64,000 nt of DNA from assembly GCF_043677095.1 (NCBI RefSeq), contig NZ_JBHLJR010000004.1:372001-436000 (forward strand), given 5' to 3'. The notes under the pieces were generated by a model. It worked only from the letters and a program-made list of their open reading frames with translations, was not told the origin of the DNA and ran no database searches. Position 1 is the stretch's first letter; every line of letters starts with the position of its first letter. This DNA comes from Natronococcus roseus (lineage in GTDB: Archaea; Halobacteriota; Halobacteria; Halobacteriales; Natrialbaceae). Shown here one piece after another: positions 25,521 through 34,080 of the stretch. A program made the translations under genes and the position numbers.

Positions 25521-25994
25521 TCAGTTCGGGAGCTGGGCGAGCGAGAACCAGAACGTCTGGATCAGTTCGACCCGCTCGACGAGTTCGTCGGGGTCGACCG
25601 GTTTCGTCAGGTAGGCGTTGGCGCCGGCCGCGTAGGCCCGCTGTATGTCGTCCTCGTCGTTCGAACTCGAGAGGACGATGATCGGAATCCGGCTGTGTTC
25701 GGGATCCGACTTCACCTCGGCGAGCACCTCGTGGCCGTCCGTGTGGGGCAGGTTCAGGTCGAGCAGGATCAGATCGGACTGGGGAGCGTCGGCGTACTCG
25801 CCGCGCTGGTAGACGAACTCGACCGCCTCGTCGCCGTTGGTGACGACGTGAAGCTGGTGGGGAATCGCGGTGACTGCAAGCGCCTCCTGCAGCAGGCGGA
25901 CGTCGCCGGGGTTGTCCTCGACGAGGAGGATTTCGGCCTCCTCGGTGCTGGGTTCCGACGGCGGAGCACGTTTCGAGGCCTCGCTGTCGGTCAT
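25521..25994 (-). CDS. Single-domain response regulator (Rcp1-like receiver)
   Basis: The 157-aa protein is one receiver domain with an acidic pair in ILLVEDNPGD, the phospho-acceptor Asp in LILLDLNLPHTDG, the Ser in IIVLSSSND and the Lys in AYLTKPVD. A Ser/Glu-rich 20-aa extension precedes it. With no output domain, it probably passes phosphate to or from a histidine kinase encoded elsewhere; no kinase lies nearby. Function unknown. Confidence 0.9.
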   Translation of the reverse strand: MTDSEASKRAPPSEPSTEEAEILLVEDNPGDVRLLQEALAVTAIPHQLHVVTNGDEAVEFVYQRGEYADAPQSDLILLDLNLPHTDGHEVLAEVKSDPEHSRIPIIVLSSSNDEDDIQRAYAAGANAYLTKPVDPDELVERVELIQTFWFSLAQLPN

Positions 25995-26276
25995 CGCTCC
26001 TCGAGCGTGGTTCGTGAGATCGCGGCGTCCGTGGAGAGGCTATCGATCGCAGAGAAGAGTACGTCCGTCGCCGACCGGTGTGTGCTCGAGCGTCCCATAC
26101 AGAGTGACAGACTACCGACCCCCGAGAGAATACGGACTACCTATGTAACGCCTTTATATACTCGGCGAGTTTCGTCGCCGTCGGAGCGAACGAGCGGCTC
26201 GACGTCTCCCTACGAGCTAGAGCGGTTTCTCGGCGGTCGGGAACCGACAACAGCGACGGTTCGGAGTAACAGTCGG
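25995..26276. promoter_or_regulatory. Intergenic region with a strong TATA-like box
   Basis: This 282-bp gap lies between two genes on the minus strand. It contains CCTTTATATACTCG at about 26149-26162. Read on the minus strand, TATATAAAGG would start a transcript near 26120, giving the response-regulator gene a leader of over 100 nt, unusual where most genes look leaderless. Read on the plus strand it would have no gene to serve. I see no coding frame. Confidence 0.4.
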
Positions 26277-26798
26277 TTACGGCATCTCGTGGACCGTCAG
26301 CTCGACGTCCCGGTACTGGCCCTCGATGTCGGCGACCAGCCGTTCGACGACGGTTTCGGCCTCGTTCAGGATCTTGGGCTCGACCTTTCGGACGACCCAG
26401 TCCAGCGAGACGAACCGGGGCAGCGAGAGGGCGCTTTCGTCGGCCGAGTACGGATCGTAGGTCGCGTCGAAGTAGATCCGACTCGCCGTCTCGACGCCCG
26501 CGGGCGCGGCGTCAGGTTCGGGTTCGACGCGCCACTCGCCGCTGGCGTCGACGTCGTTGAGCAGGTGCCACTCGAGGGATTCGGGTGCGTCGATCGCGGT
26601 TACCTTCGATCGGGCGGTGTAGCTGAGCTTCCACCAGGCGAGCCGGAGGTCGTAGACCGAGCCGACGTCACCGTTTCCGCGGACGCGGACCTCCTCGAGA
26701 TGTTCCGTGTACCGCGGGTAGTCGACGAACGACCGAACGTACGGGAACACCTCCTCGGGCGGGCGGTACGCGACCGTACTGAGCAGGATCCTGTCCAC
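26277..26798 (-). CDS. SRPBCC (START-like) ligand-binding protein
   Basis: The 173-aa product starts DRILLSTVAYRPPEEVFPYV, the usual first strand and helix of polyketide-cyclase/SRPBCC proteins. It continues with RYTEHLEEVRV and a C-terminal helix (VEPKILNEAETVVERLVADI) that covers a hydrophobic pocket. Ligand unknown. GTG 26798 was preferred because a TATA-like TTACTATC lies about 28 bp before it; an ATG 13 codons upstream (26837) would put that box inside the gene. Confidence 0.75.
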   Translation of the reverse strand: MDRILLSTVAYRPPEEVFPYVRSFVDYPRYTEHLEEVRVRGNGDVGSVYDLRLAWWKLSYTARSKVTAIDAPESLEWHLLNDVDASGEWRVEPEPDAAPAGVETASRIYFDATYDPYSADESALSLPRFVSLDWVVRKVEPKILNEAETVVERLVADIEGQYRDVELTVHEMP

Positions 26799-26847
26799 GA
26801 CCGATATAGGACGGGCGTCGATAGTAAGGATTCCCATTCGGAGAGTG

Positions 26848-26882
26848 ATGTCCTCCCACGACTGAAGTCGTGGGCTTCCGCT
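26848..26882. mobile_element. Solo IS200/IS605-like end hairpin (remnant)
   Basis: CCCACGACT-GA-AGTCGTGGG is a perfect 9-bp stem with a 2-base loop at 26855-26874, flanked by GATGTCCT and CTTCCGC. Haloarchaeal IS200/IS605-type (TnpB-bearing) elements typically end with a hairpin of exactly this kind. No transposase or tnpB frame is adjacent, so it is either a relic end or a short non-autonomous copy. Confidence 0.5.
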
Positions 26883-26981
26883 ATATTTGCGTCACGGGGT
26901 GCGACGGAACAGGGCCGACGGTTCCCACTCGGGGACACCTGGTTGGGAATCTTCTATACGGCGGGCCGTCAACGGCCAGGT

Positions 26982-27770
26982 ATGCGAGATGTCTGTATCG
27001 TCGGTGGGGGCGTCGCCGGCCTCGCCGCGTCGATCTTCACCGCGCGTGCGGGACTGAATACGCTGGTCGTCGACGGGGGCGAATCGATCCTCGCGCGCAA
27101 CGCCAGCCTCGAGAACTACCCCGGCTTCCCGGACGGGATCGATGCCCGCCGGTACCTCCAACTCACCCGGGATCAGGCCAAAAACGCCGGCGCCACGTTC
27201 GAACTCGGCACGGTGACGAGCATCGAGCCCGTCGACAGTGCGATTCCATCGGAATCAAAAGAAATCGGGGAACCCGGCGTCGAGACCGACATTGACCAGG
27301 GGTTCGTCCTCGAGACCGACGGCGGCGACCCGCTCGAGGCGCGGCGGGTGATCGCTGCCTCCTGGTCGGACAGCGACTATCTCCTCCCACTGGACGTCGG
27401 TCGGCTCCAGCGCGGGAACAAACACTTCGTCAGCGTGGACGAGGGCGGCCGAACCGCCGTCGACGGCGTCTACGCTGCGGGCCGAATCGCCGACGAGCCC
27501 CACCAGGCGATCATCGCCGCAGGTCACGGCGCGAAGGTCGGCTTCGCGGTGATCCACGACGCCGACGTCAACTACTACCAGGACTGGGTCGTCCCGGAGG
27601 GGTACTTCACCGGGCGCGGCCGCGAGGTGCCGCCGGCGTGCGAGGAGATCGACGACGAGGAGCGCCGACGGCGGGACGAGCGCGCCCGCGAAACGATGGT
27701 CGAGGCGCTCTCGGAGCCGCTCGAGGAGCGACCGACGATGCACCCGAGCGTCGAGCGTGGCCGAGAATGA
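26982..27770 (+). CDS. FAD-dependent oxidoreductase, thioredoxin-reductase-like
   Basis: The 262-aa flavoprotein starts with the FAD-binding motif CIVGGGVAGLAASIFTARAG and has a second FAD segment, TAVDGVYAAGRIADEPHQ. It resembles thioredoxin reductase but lacks its redox-active CxxC and most of the NADPH domain. The C-terminal 50 residues are charged. Its end overlaps the siderophore synthetase start by 14 bp, suggesting it reduces or modifies that product or its iron complex; this is inference. TATA-like CTTCTATACG lies about 25 bp before the ATG. Confidence 0.82.
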   Translation: MRDVCIVGGGVAGLAASIFTARAGLNTLVVDGGESILARNASLENYPGFPDGIDARRYLQLTRDQAKNAGATFELGTVTSIEPVDSAIPSESKEIGEPGVETDIDQGFVLETDGGDPLEARRVIAASWSDSDYLLPLDVGRLQRGNKHFVSVDEGGRTAVDGVYAAGRIADEPHQAIIAAGHGAKVGFAVIHDADVNYYQDWVVPEGYFTGRGREVPPACEEIDDEERRRRDERARETMVEALSEPLEERPTMHPSVERGRE

Positions 27771-29931
27771 GGCCGAATACCGATTCCGGGTCGACGGTGA
27801 CCGTCTCGCCGAGGGGAAGATGAGCGACCGGGTCGACGGCGAGTCGGTCCGGCTCCGAACGAGCGTCGAACGGGAAACCCTCGGTGCGGCCACCAGCTAC
27901 GCGCGAGCGAACGGACTGGGGACTCCGGCCGAGGCGGCGTATCTCGAGGCGCTCCCCGGCGCTCGCCGGGAGATCCTCCGCCGCTTCGTCCGGGGGCTGC
28001 TTCGCGGCCGCCCGGCGGGCCTTCCCGACGTCAGGTTCGTCGAGCCGGATGATCCCGTCGTCCCGGACGAGCCGGCTCCGCTCGAGGGCCTCGGAGCCGA
28101 CGAACTCCGGTCGCTCGTCGATCCGCTATCCGAGCGGTGTCGTCGACTCGCGCTGCTGCCGTTTTCGGCCTCCGAGACGGTGCTCGTGGCGCTGATCGCG
28201 GCGAGACACGGCTACGACCGCTTTCGGTTTGCCGGACCGATGCGCCGCTGGTCGCCCGAGTCGACGGGACGCGACGGCGCGAGCCGGAAGCTCGATCATC
28301 CGGTCGACCTCGTTCCGCTCCTCGAGCGCGAGGGCGCGTTCAGCGACGCCGAGCAGGCCGAGCGGATCCGCCTCGAGGTGGCCGAGAGCGTCGCCAACCT
28401 CGCGTTAGCGCGGCTGGCGAGACCCGTCCACGCGCGTGACATCGAGGCGGCCGCCCCGAACGAGTCGACCCTCGAGGCCGTCGCGAGCGGCGTTCCGGCC
28501 GCGGATCCGGCGACCGCCTTCGAGCGAATCGTCACGGACGGCCACCCGTTCCACCCCTCCGGAAAGATTCGGCGGGGAATGAACGCCGCCGACGGCCTCG
28601 CGTACGCGCCCGAGTTCACCGACCGAATCGATCTCCGGTTCGTCGCCGTCGACCGGGAGTACGCCCTCGAGACGCGAGCGGAAGCGATCGAGGACGGGCA
28701 GCTAACCGATCGCCTGTACGCGACGTTCGAGAGCCTCGAGGGCGCCCTCGAGCGGGCGATCCCCGCGGGTCGCTCGAGCGAGTCGTACGCGGTCGTCCCC
28801 GTTCACCCGCTGCAGTACCACCGAACGATTCCAGAGCGGTACGCGGACGGGATCGAGGACGGGCGGGTCGTCCCGATCCCCGACTACGCGTCGCCAGCGA
28901 CGCCTCAGCTCAACCTCCGGACGGTCGTTCCCTACGAGACTGAGGGGACCGCCGACGGTCCGCTCCCCCACCTCAAGCTCGCGATTCCCGTCCAGACCAC
29001 GAACGTCGTGCGCACGCTATCGCCCCACGCCGTCTCGAACGGCCCGCAGGTGACCGACGTCGTTCGGGAGATCGAGAAGCGGGAGGACCTCGACCGACTG
29101 GGGCTGCTCGCCGAACCGGCCGCGACCTGTTACTCCCCGCCGGGCGGTCCCCACCCCGAGGGCGAGGCGTTCGACGACGCGCGTCACCTCTCCGGGCTGG
29201 TGCGACAGAGCCCGTCCGCTCACCCGCTCGTCCCCGAGGACGGGGTTCCGGTGGTCGCCTCGAGCCTGGTTGCCGACGCCCCGACGACCGGGCGCCCGCT
29301 CGTCTGCGGGGTGATCGAGCGCTACGGCGACCGAACGGGGGCGTCGACGACCCGCGAGGCGGCCCTGTCGTTCCTCGAGCGCTACGCCGACGTCGTCGTC
29401 CCCGAGCAGCTGGCCCTGCTGAGCGAGTACGGAGTGGCCCTCGAGAGCCACCTCCAGAACAGCCTGATCGTCTTCGAGGACGCCGAACCGGTCGCGACGC
29501 TCGTCCGGGATCTGGGCGGGATCCGCGTCGACCGGAATCGGCTCGCCGAGCGCGGTCTCTCGCTCGAGCCCTACCCCGACTCCGACCTCGAGGCCGACGA
29601 CGCCGCGGACTGCTACCGGAAGCTGCACTACGCGCTGTTCCAGAACCACCTCGCCGAACTGGTCGCGACGGTCGCCGACGAGTTCGCGATCGACGAGCGG
29701 GAGTGCTGGGAGCTGATCGCCGACCGCTGCGAGCGCGCGTTTGACGAGATTCGAGCGACAGAAGCGGTTCCCGAGGACCGCCTCGAGCGCGACGAGCAGG
29801 CGCTGTTCGCCGCGTCGACGACCCACAAGGCCCTGACCGCGATGCGCCTGCGGGGCAAGCGCCACGAGTACGTGACGAGCGACGTCGCCAACCCCCTCTC
29901 GGCGCTCGGACGGGATCGGATCGACCCGTAA
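27757..29931 (+). CDS. IucA/IucC-type NIS siderophore synthetase
   Basis: The 724-aa protein has the NIS synthetase core with ATP- and substrate-binding signature GHPFHPSGKIRRGM (about residues 262-275), VVPVHPLQYHR and IPVQTTNVVRT, and a C-terminal FhuF-like part (LVRDLGGIRVDR). These enzymes adenylate a carboxylate such as citrate and join it to an amine or alcohol to build a siderophore. Usual haloarchaeal clusters have two synthetases plus decarboxylase, aminotransferase and monooxygenase genes; none are here. GTG start; translation is coupled to the flavoprotein by a 14-bp overlap. Confidence 0.9.
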   Translation: MAENEAEYRFRVDGDRLAEGKMSDRVDGESVRLRTSVERETLGAATSYARANGLGTPAEAAYLEALPGARREILRRFVRGLLRGRPAGLPDVRFVEPDDPVVPDEPAPLEGLGADELRSLVDPLSERCRRLALLPFSASETVLVALIAARHGYDRFRFAGPMRRWSPESTGRDGASRKLDHPVDLVPLLEREGAFSDAEQAERIRLEVAESVANLALARLARPVHARDIEAAAPNESTLEAVASGVPAADPATAFERIVTDGHPFHPSGKIRRGMNAADGLAYAPEFTDRIDLRFVAVDREYALETRAEAIEDGQLTDRLYATFESLEGALERAIPAGRSSESYAVVPVHPLQYHRTIPERYADGIEDGRVVPIPDYASPATPQLNLRTVVPYETEGTADGPLPHLKLAIPVQTTNVVRTLSPHAVSNGPQVTDVVREIEKREDLDRLGLLAEPAATCYSPPGGPHPEGEAFDDARHLSGLVRQSPSAHPLVPEDGVPVVASSLVADAPTTGRPLVCGVIERYGDRTGASTTREAALSFLERYADVVVPEQLALLSEYGVALESHLQNSLIVFEDAEPVATLVRDLGGIRVDRNRLAERGLSLEPYPDSDLEADDAADCYRKLHYALFQNHLAELVATVADEFAIDERECWELIADRCERAFDEIRATEAVPEDRLERDEQALFAASTTHKALTAMRLRGKRHEYVTSDVANPLSALGRDRIDP

Positions 29932-29977
29932 TCGCCCTCGCTACGCTTAACACGTCCCGAGCGAGAGTAGGGGACGA

Positions 29978-31177
29978 ATGCTCGAGGGAGTCAACGTCGC
30001 GCTCGGAGTGACGGGGTCGATCGCGGCCGTGAAAACGGTCGAACTGGCCCACGAGCTGCGACGCCACGGCGCAGCGGTGCGAGGGGTGATGACCGGGAGC
30101 GCACGGGGGATCGTCCACCCCTGGGCCGTCGAGTTCGCGACCGAGAACGACGTCGTCACCGAGATCACGGGCAGCGTCGAGCACGTCGAGCTCTGCGGGT
30201 ACGACGGCTGGGCCGACGTGTTCCTGATCGCGCCCGCGACGGCGAACACCGTCGGCAAGATCTCGGGCGCGGTCGACGACACGCCCGTAACTACGACCGC
30301 GACAACGGCGCTCGGCGCCGACACGCCGGTCGTGATCGCCCCCGCGATGCACGAGCCGATGTACGACCATCCCGGCGTGCTCGAGGCGATCGAGACCGTC
30401 GAGGACTGGGGCGTCGAGTTCGTCGACCCTCGGATCGAGGAGGGGAAGGCCAAGATCGCCAGCGAGGCGGCGATCGTCGCGAGCGTCGCCCGCGCGGTCG
30501 ACGACCGCCCGCTCGAGGGGCGTCACGTCGTCGTCACCAGCGGCGCGACGAGCGAGACGATCGATCCCGTTCGCGTGCTGACGAACCGGTCGTCGGGAAA
30601 GACGGGACGGGCCGTCGCCAGGGCCTGTGCGGTTCGGGGCGCCAGCGTGACCCTGGTTCACGGCGTCGTCGGCCCGCACTCGCTCGAGGCGGGGGGCGGG
30701 TCGGAGTGGGAGTCGATCCCCGGCGTCGAGGTCGAGCGGGTCGAGAGCGCAGCGGAGATGCTCGACGCGACCCGCGAGGGCTGTGAGGACGCCGACGCGC
30801 TCGTGTCGGTCGCCGCTATCGGCGACTACACCCTCGAGTCGAGCCCGGAGAAGATCCGCTCCGGTCAGGAGCTGTCCCTGGAGCTCGAACCCACGCCGAA
30901 GCTCATCGATGAGATGCGCGAGACCCACCCCGACCTGCCGATCGTCGGCTTCAAAACCGAGACCTCCGGCGACGACGAGGCGATGATCGATCGGGCCAGG
31001 GAAACCCTCGAGCGGACGGCCCTCGAGTTCGTCGTCGCCAACGACGCGAGCGTCATGGGATCGGATCGAACGCGCGCGCTGCTGGTCCGTGAGGGGGAGA
31101 CGTCGTCGTACACGGGCTCAAAGGTGGGGCTCTCCCTCGAGGTCGCCGACTCGCTTGCGGCCGTCCTCGAGACGTAG
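29978..31177 (+). CDS. coaBC: Bifunctional phosphopantothenoylcysteine decarboxylase/synthetase
   Basis: The 399-aa protein has an N-terminal flavin decarboxylase (LGVTGSIAAVKTVELAHEL, a catalytic-His candidate in VEHVELCGYDGWAD, and PAMHEPMY at the usual PAMN position). The C-terminal synthetase domain has VVTSGATSETIDPVRVLTNRSSGK. It performs two consecutive steps of coenzyme A synthesis. The length is typical for CoaBC. It starts 46 bp after the siderophore gene behind an AT-rich patch (TACGCTTAAC), so it probably has its own promoter. Confidence 0.94.
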   Translation: MLEGVNVALGVTGSIAAVKTVELAHELRRHGAAVRGVMTGSARGIVHPWAVEFATENDVVTEITGSVEHVELCGYDGWADVFLIAPATANTVGKISGAVDDTPVTTTATTALGADTPVVIAPAMHEPMYDHPGVLEAIETVEDWGVEFVDPRIEEGKAKIASEAAIVASVARAVDDRPLEGRHVVVTSGATSETIDPVRVLTNRSSGKTGRAVARACAVRGASVTLVHGVVGPHSLEAGGGSEWESIPGVEVERVESAAEMLDATREGCEDADALVSVAAIGDYTLESSPEKIRSGQELSLELEPTPKLIDEMRETHPDLPIVGFKTETSGDDEAMIDRARETLERTALEFVVANDASVMGSDRTRALLVREGETSSYTGSKVGLSLEVADSLAAVLET

Positions 31178-31334
31178 GGGCGGCGACACGTCGGGGTTCC
31201 GAGATCGCGCTCCGACGGCCGTGTGGCTCGGTTACAGCGCTCGATGTCGGAGAGAGCCGTAGTACGGACGATTCAGCGCGGACGGCTCCGGCGTGTATCG
31301 TCAACTTTTACTCGCCTACCGTCCGACCCACGAC

Positions 31335-31901
31335 ATGGACCAGCTGAAGCGGTCGCTCCTCGAGGCGCCGATCATCGAGAAAGACGGCTACCACTACTTC
31401 GTCCACCCGATCAGCGACGGCGTCCCGAAGCTCGACCCTGGCCTCCTGCGCGAAATCGTCATCCGCATCATCCGGAAGGCCGACCTCGAGGACGTCGACC
31501 GGATCGTCACGCCCGCAGCGATGGGGATTCACATCTCCACGGCGGTGTCGCTGATGACCGACATCCCGCTGACCGTCATCCGGAAACGACAGTACGGGCT
31601 CGACGACGAGGTCGCGATCTTCCAAGAGACGGGCTACTCCGAGAACGAGATGTACATCAACGACGTTCGCGAGGGCGAACGGGTGCTCGTCCTCGACGAC
31701 GTCCTCTCGACGGGCGGCACGCTGGCGGCGGTGCTCGAGGCGCTCGACGATATCGGCGCGGAGGTCATCGACACGGTCGCGGTGATCAAGAAGGCCGGTG
31801 GCGAGAACAAGGTGGCCGACGCCGGCTACGACGTTAAGACGCTGATCAACGTCGACGTCGTCGACGGTGAAGTCGTCATCGTCGACGAAGAGGGCGATTA
31901 A
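31335..31901 (+). CDS. hpt: Purine (hypoxanthine/guanine) phosphoribosyltransferase
   Basis: The 188-aa enzyme has the PRPP-binding loop VLVLDDVLSTGGT (about residues 116-128) and the archaeal HPRT N-terminus LEAPIIEKDGYHYFVHPI. It salvages purine bases by joining them to PRPP. ATG 31335 was chosen because CTTTTA lies about 27 bp upstream; an in-frame ATG 14 codons earlier would place that box inside the gene. Confidence 0.88.
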   Translation: MDQLKRSLLEAPIIEKDGYHYFVHPISDGVPKLDPGLLREIVIRIIRKADLEDVDRIVTPAAMGIHISTAVSLMTDIPLTVIRKRQYGLDDEVAIFQETGYSENEMYINDVREGERVLVLDDVLSTGGTLAAVLEALDDIGAEVIDTVAVIKKAGGENKVADAGYDVKTLINVDVVDGEVVIVDEEGD

Positions 31902-32070
31902 GTTACACGTTCGTTTCTGAGCGATTGAAACTCTCTGATTGTTTTCTATTCCTTCAACAGGTAACCGAGGCTTTCCAACGATCGTCTCCTACTGGTGGTT
32001 CTACTGGACGTCCATCCGCCACAGTAACGCCGAATTAGACGGGGTAAGTGTTGCGCCGTCCTGAAGCAAT

Positions 32071-32085
32071 ACATATATATATCAG
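32071..32085 (+). promoter_or_regulatory. TATA promoter of the ABC importer operon
   Basis: ACATATATATATCAG is the clearest TATA box in the window, centred about 27 bp before the ATG at 32104. It lies in a 200-bp AT-richer gap after hpt. The transcript would start at or next to the start codon. Confidence 0.7.
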
Positions 32086-32103
32086 CTTTACACATGAAAG
32101 ATC

Positions 32104-34041
32104 ATGGTGCAGGATCACAAGCAATCCTCAATCGATATCGATAGACGGCGATTACTGCAGGGTGCTGGTGGGGTAAGTATCGCGGCGGTCGCCGGCTGTC
32201 TTGGTGGAGACGACGGCGACGACGACGCGCCGATCCACGTCCAGCTAGAGGTCAACTCCGACAACGACGACCGGGTCCAGATGGTCGACCTGATCGCGAC
32301 CTCCCTGGAGGAGTCGGGCTACTTTACGACGGAGATCGACACCTACGAGTTCAACGACTACTCCCAGCGCGTCATGGATCCCGAGTACGCCGAGAACGGG
32401 TACGTCCCCTGTATCGGGCTCTCGGGCACGTTCAACCCCGAAAGTTTCTGTCAGGCGCTTCACCACAGCGACAACATCGGCCAGTGCTGTAACCTAAACG
32501 GGATCAGCGACGACGAACTCGACCAGATGATGGACGACGCCCGCTACGGCGTCGACGTCGCGGACGACGACGAGGAACGACGCGAGCGCTACGACGAGAT
32601 CTGGGAGTACCTCGCCGACGAGCGCTACAGCTCGATCACGCACTTCGACCTGCAGGCCGGCGTGATGAACACCGACGTCCACGGGTTCCGGCAGAACCCG
32701 TTCACCGAGAGCACGTTCGAATACGGACTCTACGCGCCACAGGACGAGGTCGTCACCTGGATGGACGAGGACGCCCATCCCGACGAGACCGACATCTCGG
32801 ACCTCGAGGAGGGCGGCACGCTCCGGGCCGGACTCACCGAGGATCCCGAGCTGTTCGACCCGCCGTACACGACCGGTGCGAACTCGACGATCGTCCAGGT
32901 GCTGATCTTCGAGCAGCTGGTCGCCAGCGACAGCGAAGGGAACCTCTACCCGTGGCTCGCCGAGGACTACGAGCTCGTCGAGACCCAGGACGTCGACCGG
33001 ACCGACTACGAGGAGTACATGATCGAGGTCGACGCCGACGAGGAGGGCGCCCTCGACACCGAAGAACAGATCGTCGTCACCCACCCCGACGACGATCCGA
33101 TCGAGGACGATACGGTGCGCGTGCTCACCCCCGAGGAGGCCAGTGAGGCCGTCGAGGACGGCACCTTCGGGATGCAGTTCCAGTACGAGCTCCACGAGGG
33201 AATCGAGTTCACCAACGGCGAGGAGCTCACGGCCGAACACGTCGTCGCGACCGCCGAGCGCTACGAGAACTCCGATCTGGAGGCCCAGACGTACGACTCG
33301 CTTTTGTACGCCGAGGAGGTCGACGAGTACACCGTCAACCTCTACGCCCAGATTCCCGACGCCGAGGCCGAACGCGAGCTGCCCGGACTGTACATCCACT
33401 CGCTCGAGCAGGCCGAGCTCGAGGGCGGCGAGATCGACCCCAGCGCCGACAACAATCCGATCGGAACCGGACCGTACGAGCTCAGTGACTACTCCGAGGG
33501 ACAGTACGCCGAGTTCACCAAGAACGACGGCTACTGGCTCGAGGAGATCGGCCTCGAGAACAAGGAGTGGTTCGACGGTCCCGAGGAGTTCCCGGACGGC
33601 CCCGTCATCGACGAGCTCGAGCTCGAGATCGTCCCCGACGACTCGAGTCGCGCCGGAGCGCTCCAGAGCGACGAGATCGACATGACCTACGGGCTCGCGA
33701 CGGACGTCCTCGACGACTTCGACGAGGACGACGACTACGTCATCGACAGCGTCGAGGCCGGCGGCTACGAGTACATCCAGTACCCGATGCACGTCGAGCC
33801 GTGGGACGACGACCGTCTCCGGCGGGCCGTCAACCACCTCGTTCCGCGCCAGGAGATCGTCGACAACGTGCTCAACGGCTGGGCACGTCCGGCCTGGACC
33901 GACCTGCCGGAGCTCGCCGAGGAGAACGGGACGACCGACGCCGAGGCCCTCGAGGAGACCATCCGGCCGACGAACGAGTACGACCCCGAGGCCGCCGCGG
34001 AGCTCATCGAAGAAGTAATTGAAGACCACGACCTCGAGTGA
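32104..34041 (+). CDS. Circularly permuted peptide-type ABC substrate-binding lipoprotein
   Basis: The 645-aa protein has a Tat lipobox signal (RRRLLQGAGGVSIAAVAGC, Cys32). Residues about 43-218 then match the C-terminal lobe of family-5 (DppA) binding proteins: NSDNDDRVQMVDLI, a TGY/GTFNPESF segment, DDELDQMMDDARYG, and NTDVHGF near its end. After an acidic linker, residues 236-645 match the normal N-terminus onward: GGTLRAGLTEDPELFDPP, LIFEQLVASDSEGNLYPWL, NPIGTGPYEL, LRRAVNHLVPRQEIVDNV. They stop at YDPEAAAELIEE, exactly where the C-lobe normally begins. The summed length (about 585) equals a complete protein. It would capture a peptide or similar solute for the permeases that follow. Confidence 0.88.
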   Translation: MVQDHKQSSIDIDRRRLLQGAGGVSIAAVAGCLGGDDGDDDAPIHVQLEVNSDNDDRVQMVDLIATSLEESGYFTTEIDTYEFNDYSQRVMDPEYAENGYVPCIGLSGTFNPESFCQALHHSDNIGQCCNLNGISDDELDQMMDDARYGVDVADDDEERRERYDEIWEYLADERYSSITHFDLQAGVMNTDVHGFRQNPFTESTFEYGLYAPQDEVVTWMDEDAHPDETDISDLEEGGTLRAGLTEDPELFDPPYTTGANSTIVQVLIFEQLVASDSEGNLYPWLAEDYELVETQDVDRTDYEEYMIEVDADEEGALDTEEQIVVTHPDDDPIEDDTVRVLTPEEASEAVEDGTFGMQFQYELHEGIEFTNGEELTAEHVVATAERYENSDLEAQTYDSLLYAEEVDEYTVNLYAQIPDAEAERELPGLYIHSLEQAELEGGEIDPSADNNPIGTGPYELSDYSEGQYAEFTKNDGYWLEEIGLENKEWFDGPEEFPDGPVIDELELEIVPDDSSRAGALQSDEIDMTYGLATDVLDDFDEDDDYVIDSVEAGGYEYIQYPMHVEPWDDDRLRRAVNHLVPRQEIVDNVLNGWARPAWTDLPELAEENGTTDAEALEETIRPTNEYDPEAAAELIEEVIEDHDLE

Positions 34042-34080
34042 GGTCGTCCCGGTAGCCGTTTGCAGTGTTCGAGAAATATC

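Noticed and set aside
27242..27256. GATTCC-ATC-GGAATC hairpin in the flavoprotein gene as a third in-gene element
   Set aside because: A single 6-bp stem is weak evidence; it lacks the paired-hairpin layout of the 42588 and 56810 elements, though the AT-rich patch around it is worth noting.
28973..30928. Very long open frame on the minus strand opposite the siderophore and coaBC genes
   Set aside because: It is a by-product of high GC. The translation is Arg/Val/Asp-rich without motifs, while the plus strand encodes two clear enzymes.
33006..34029. Frameshift or truncation as the explanation for the odd binding-protein order
   Set aside because: The frame is open throughout, both lobes are complete and non-overlapping, and only 39 bp follow before dppB, so no displaced piece is left over.
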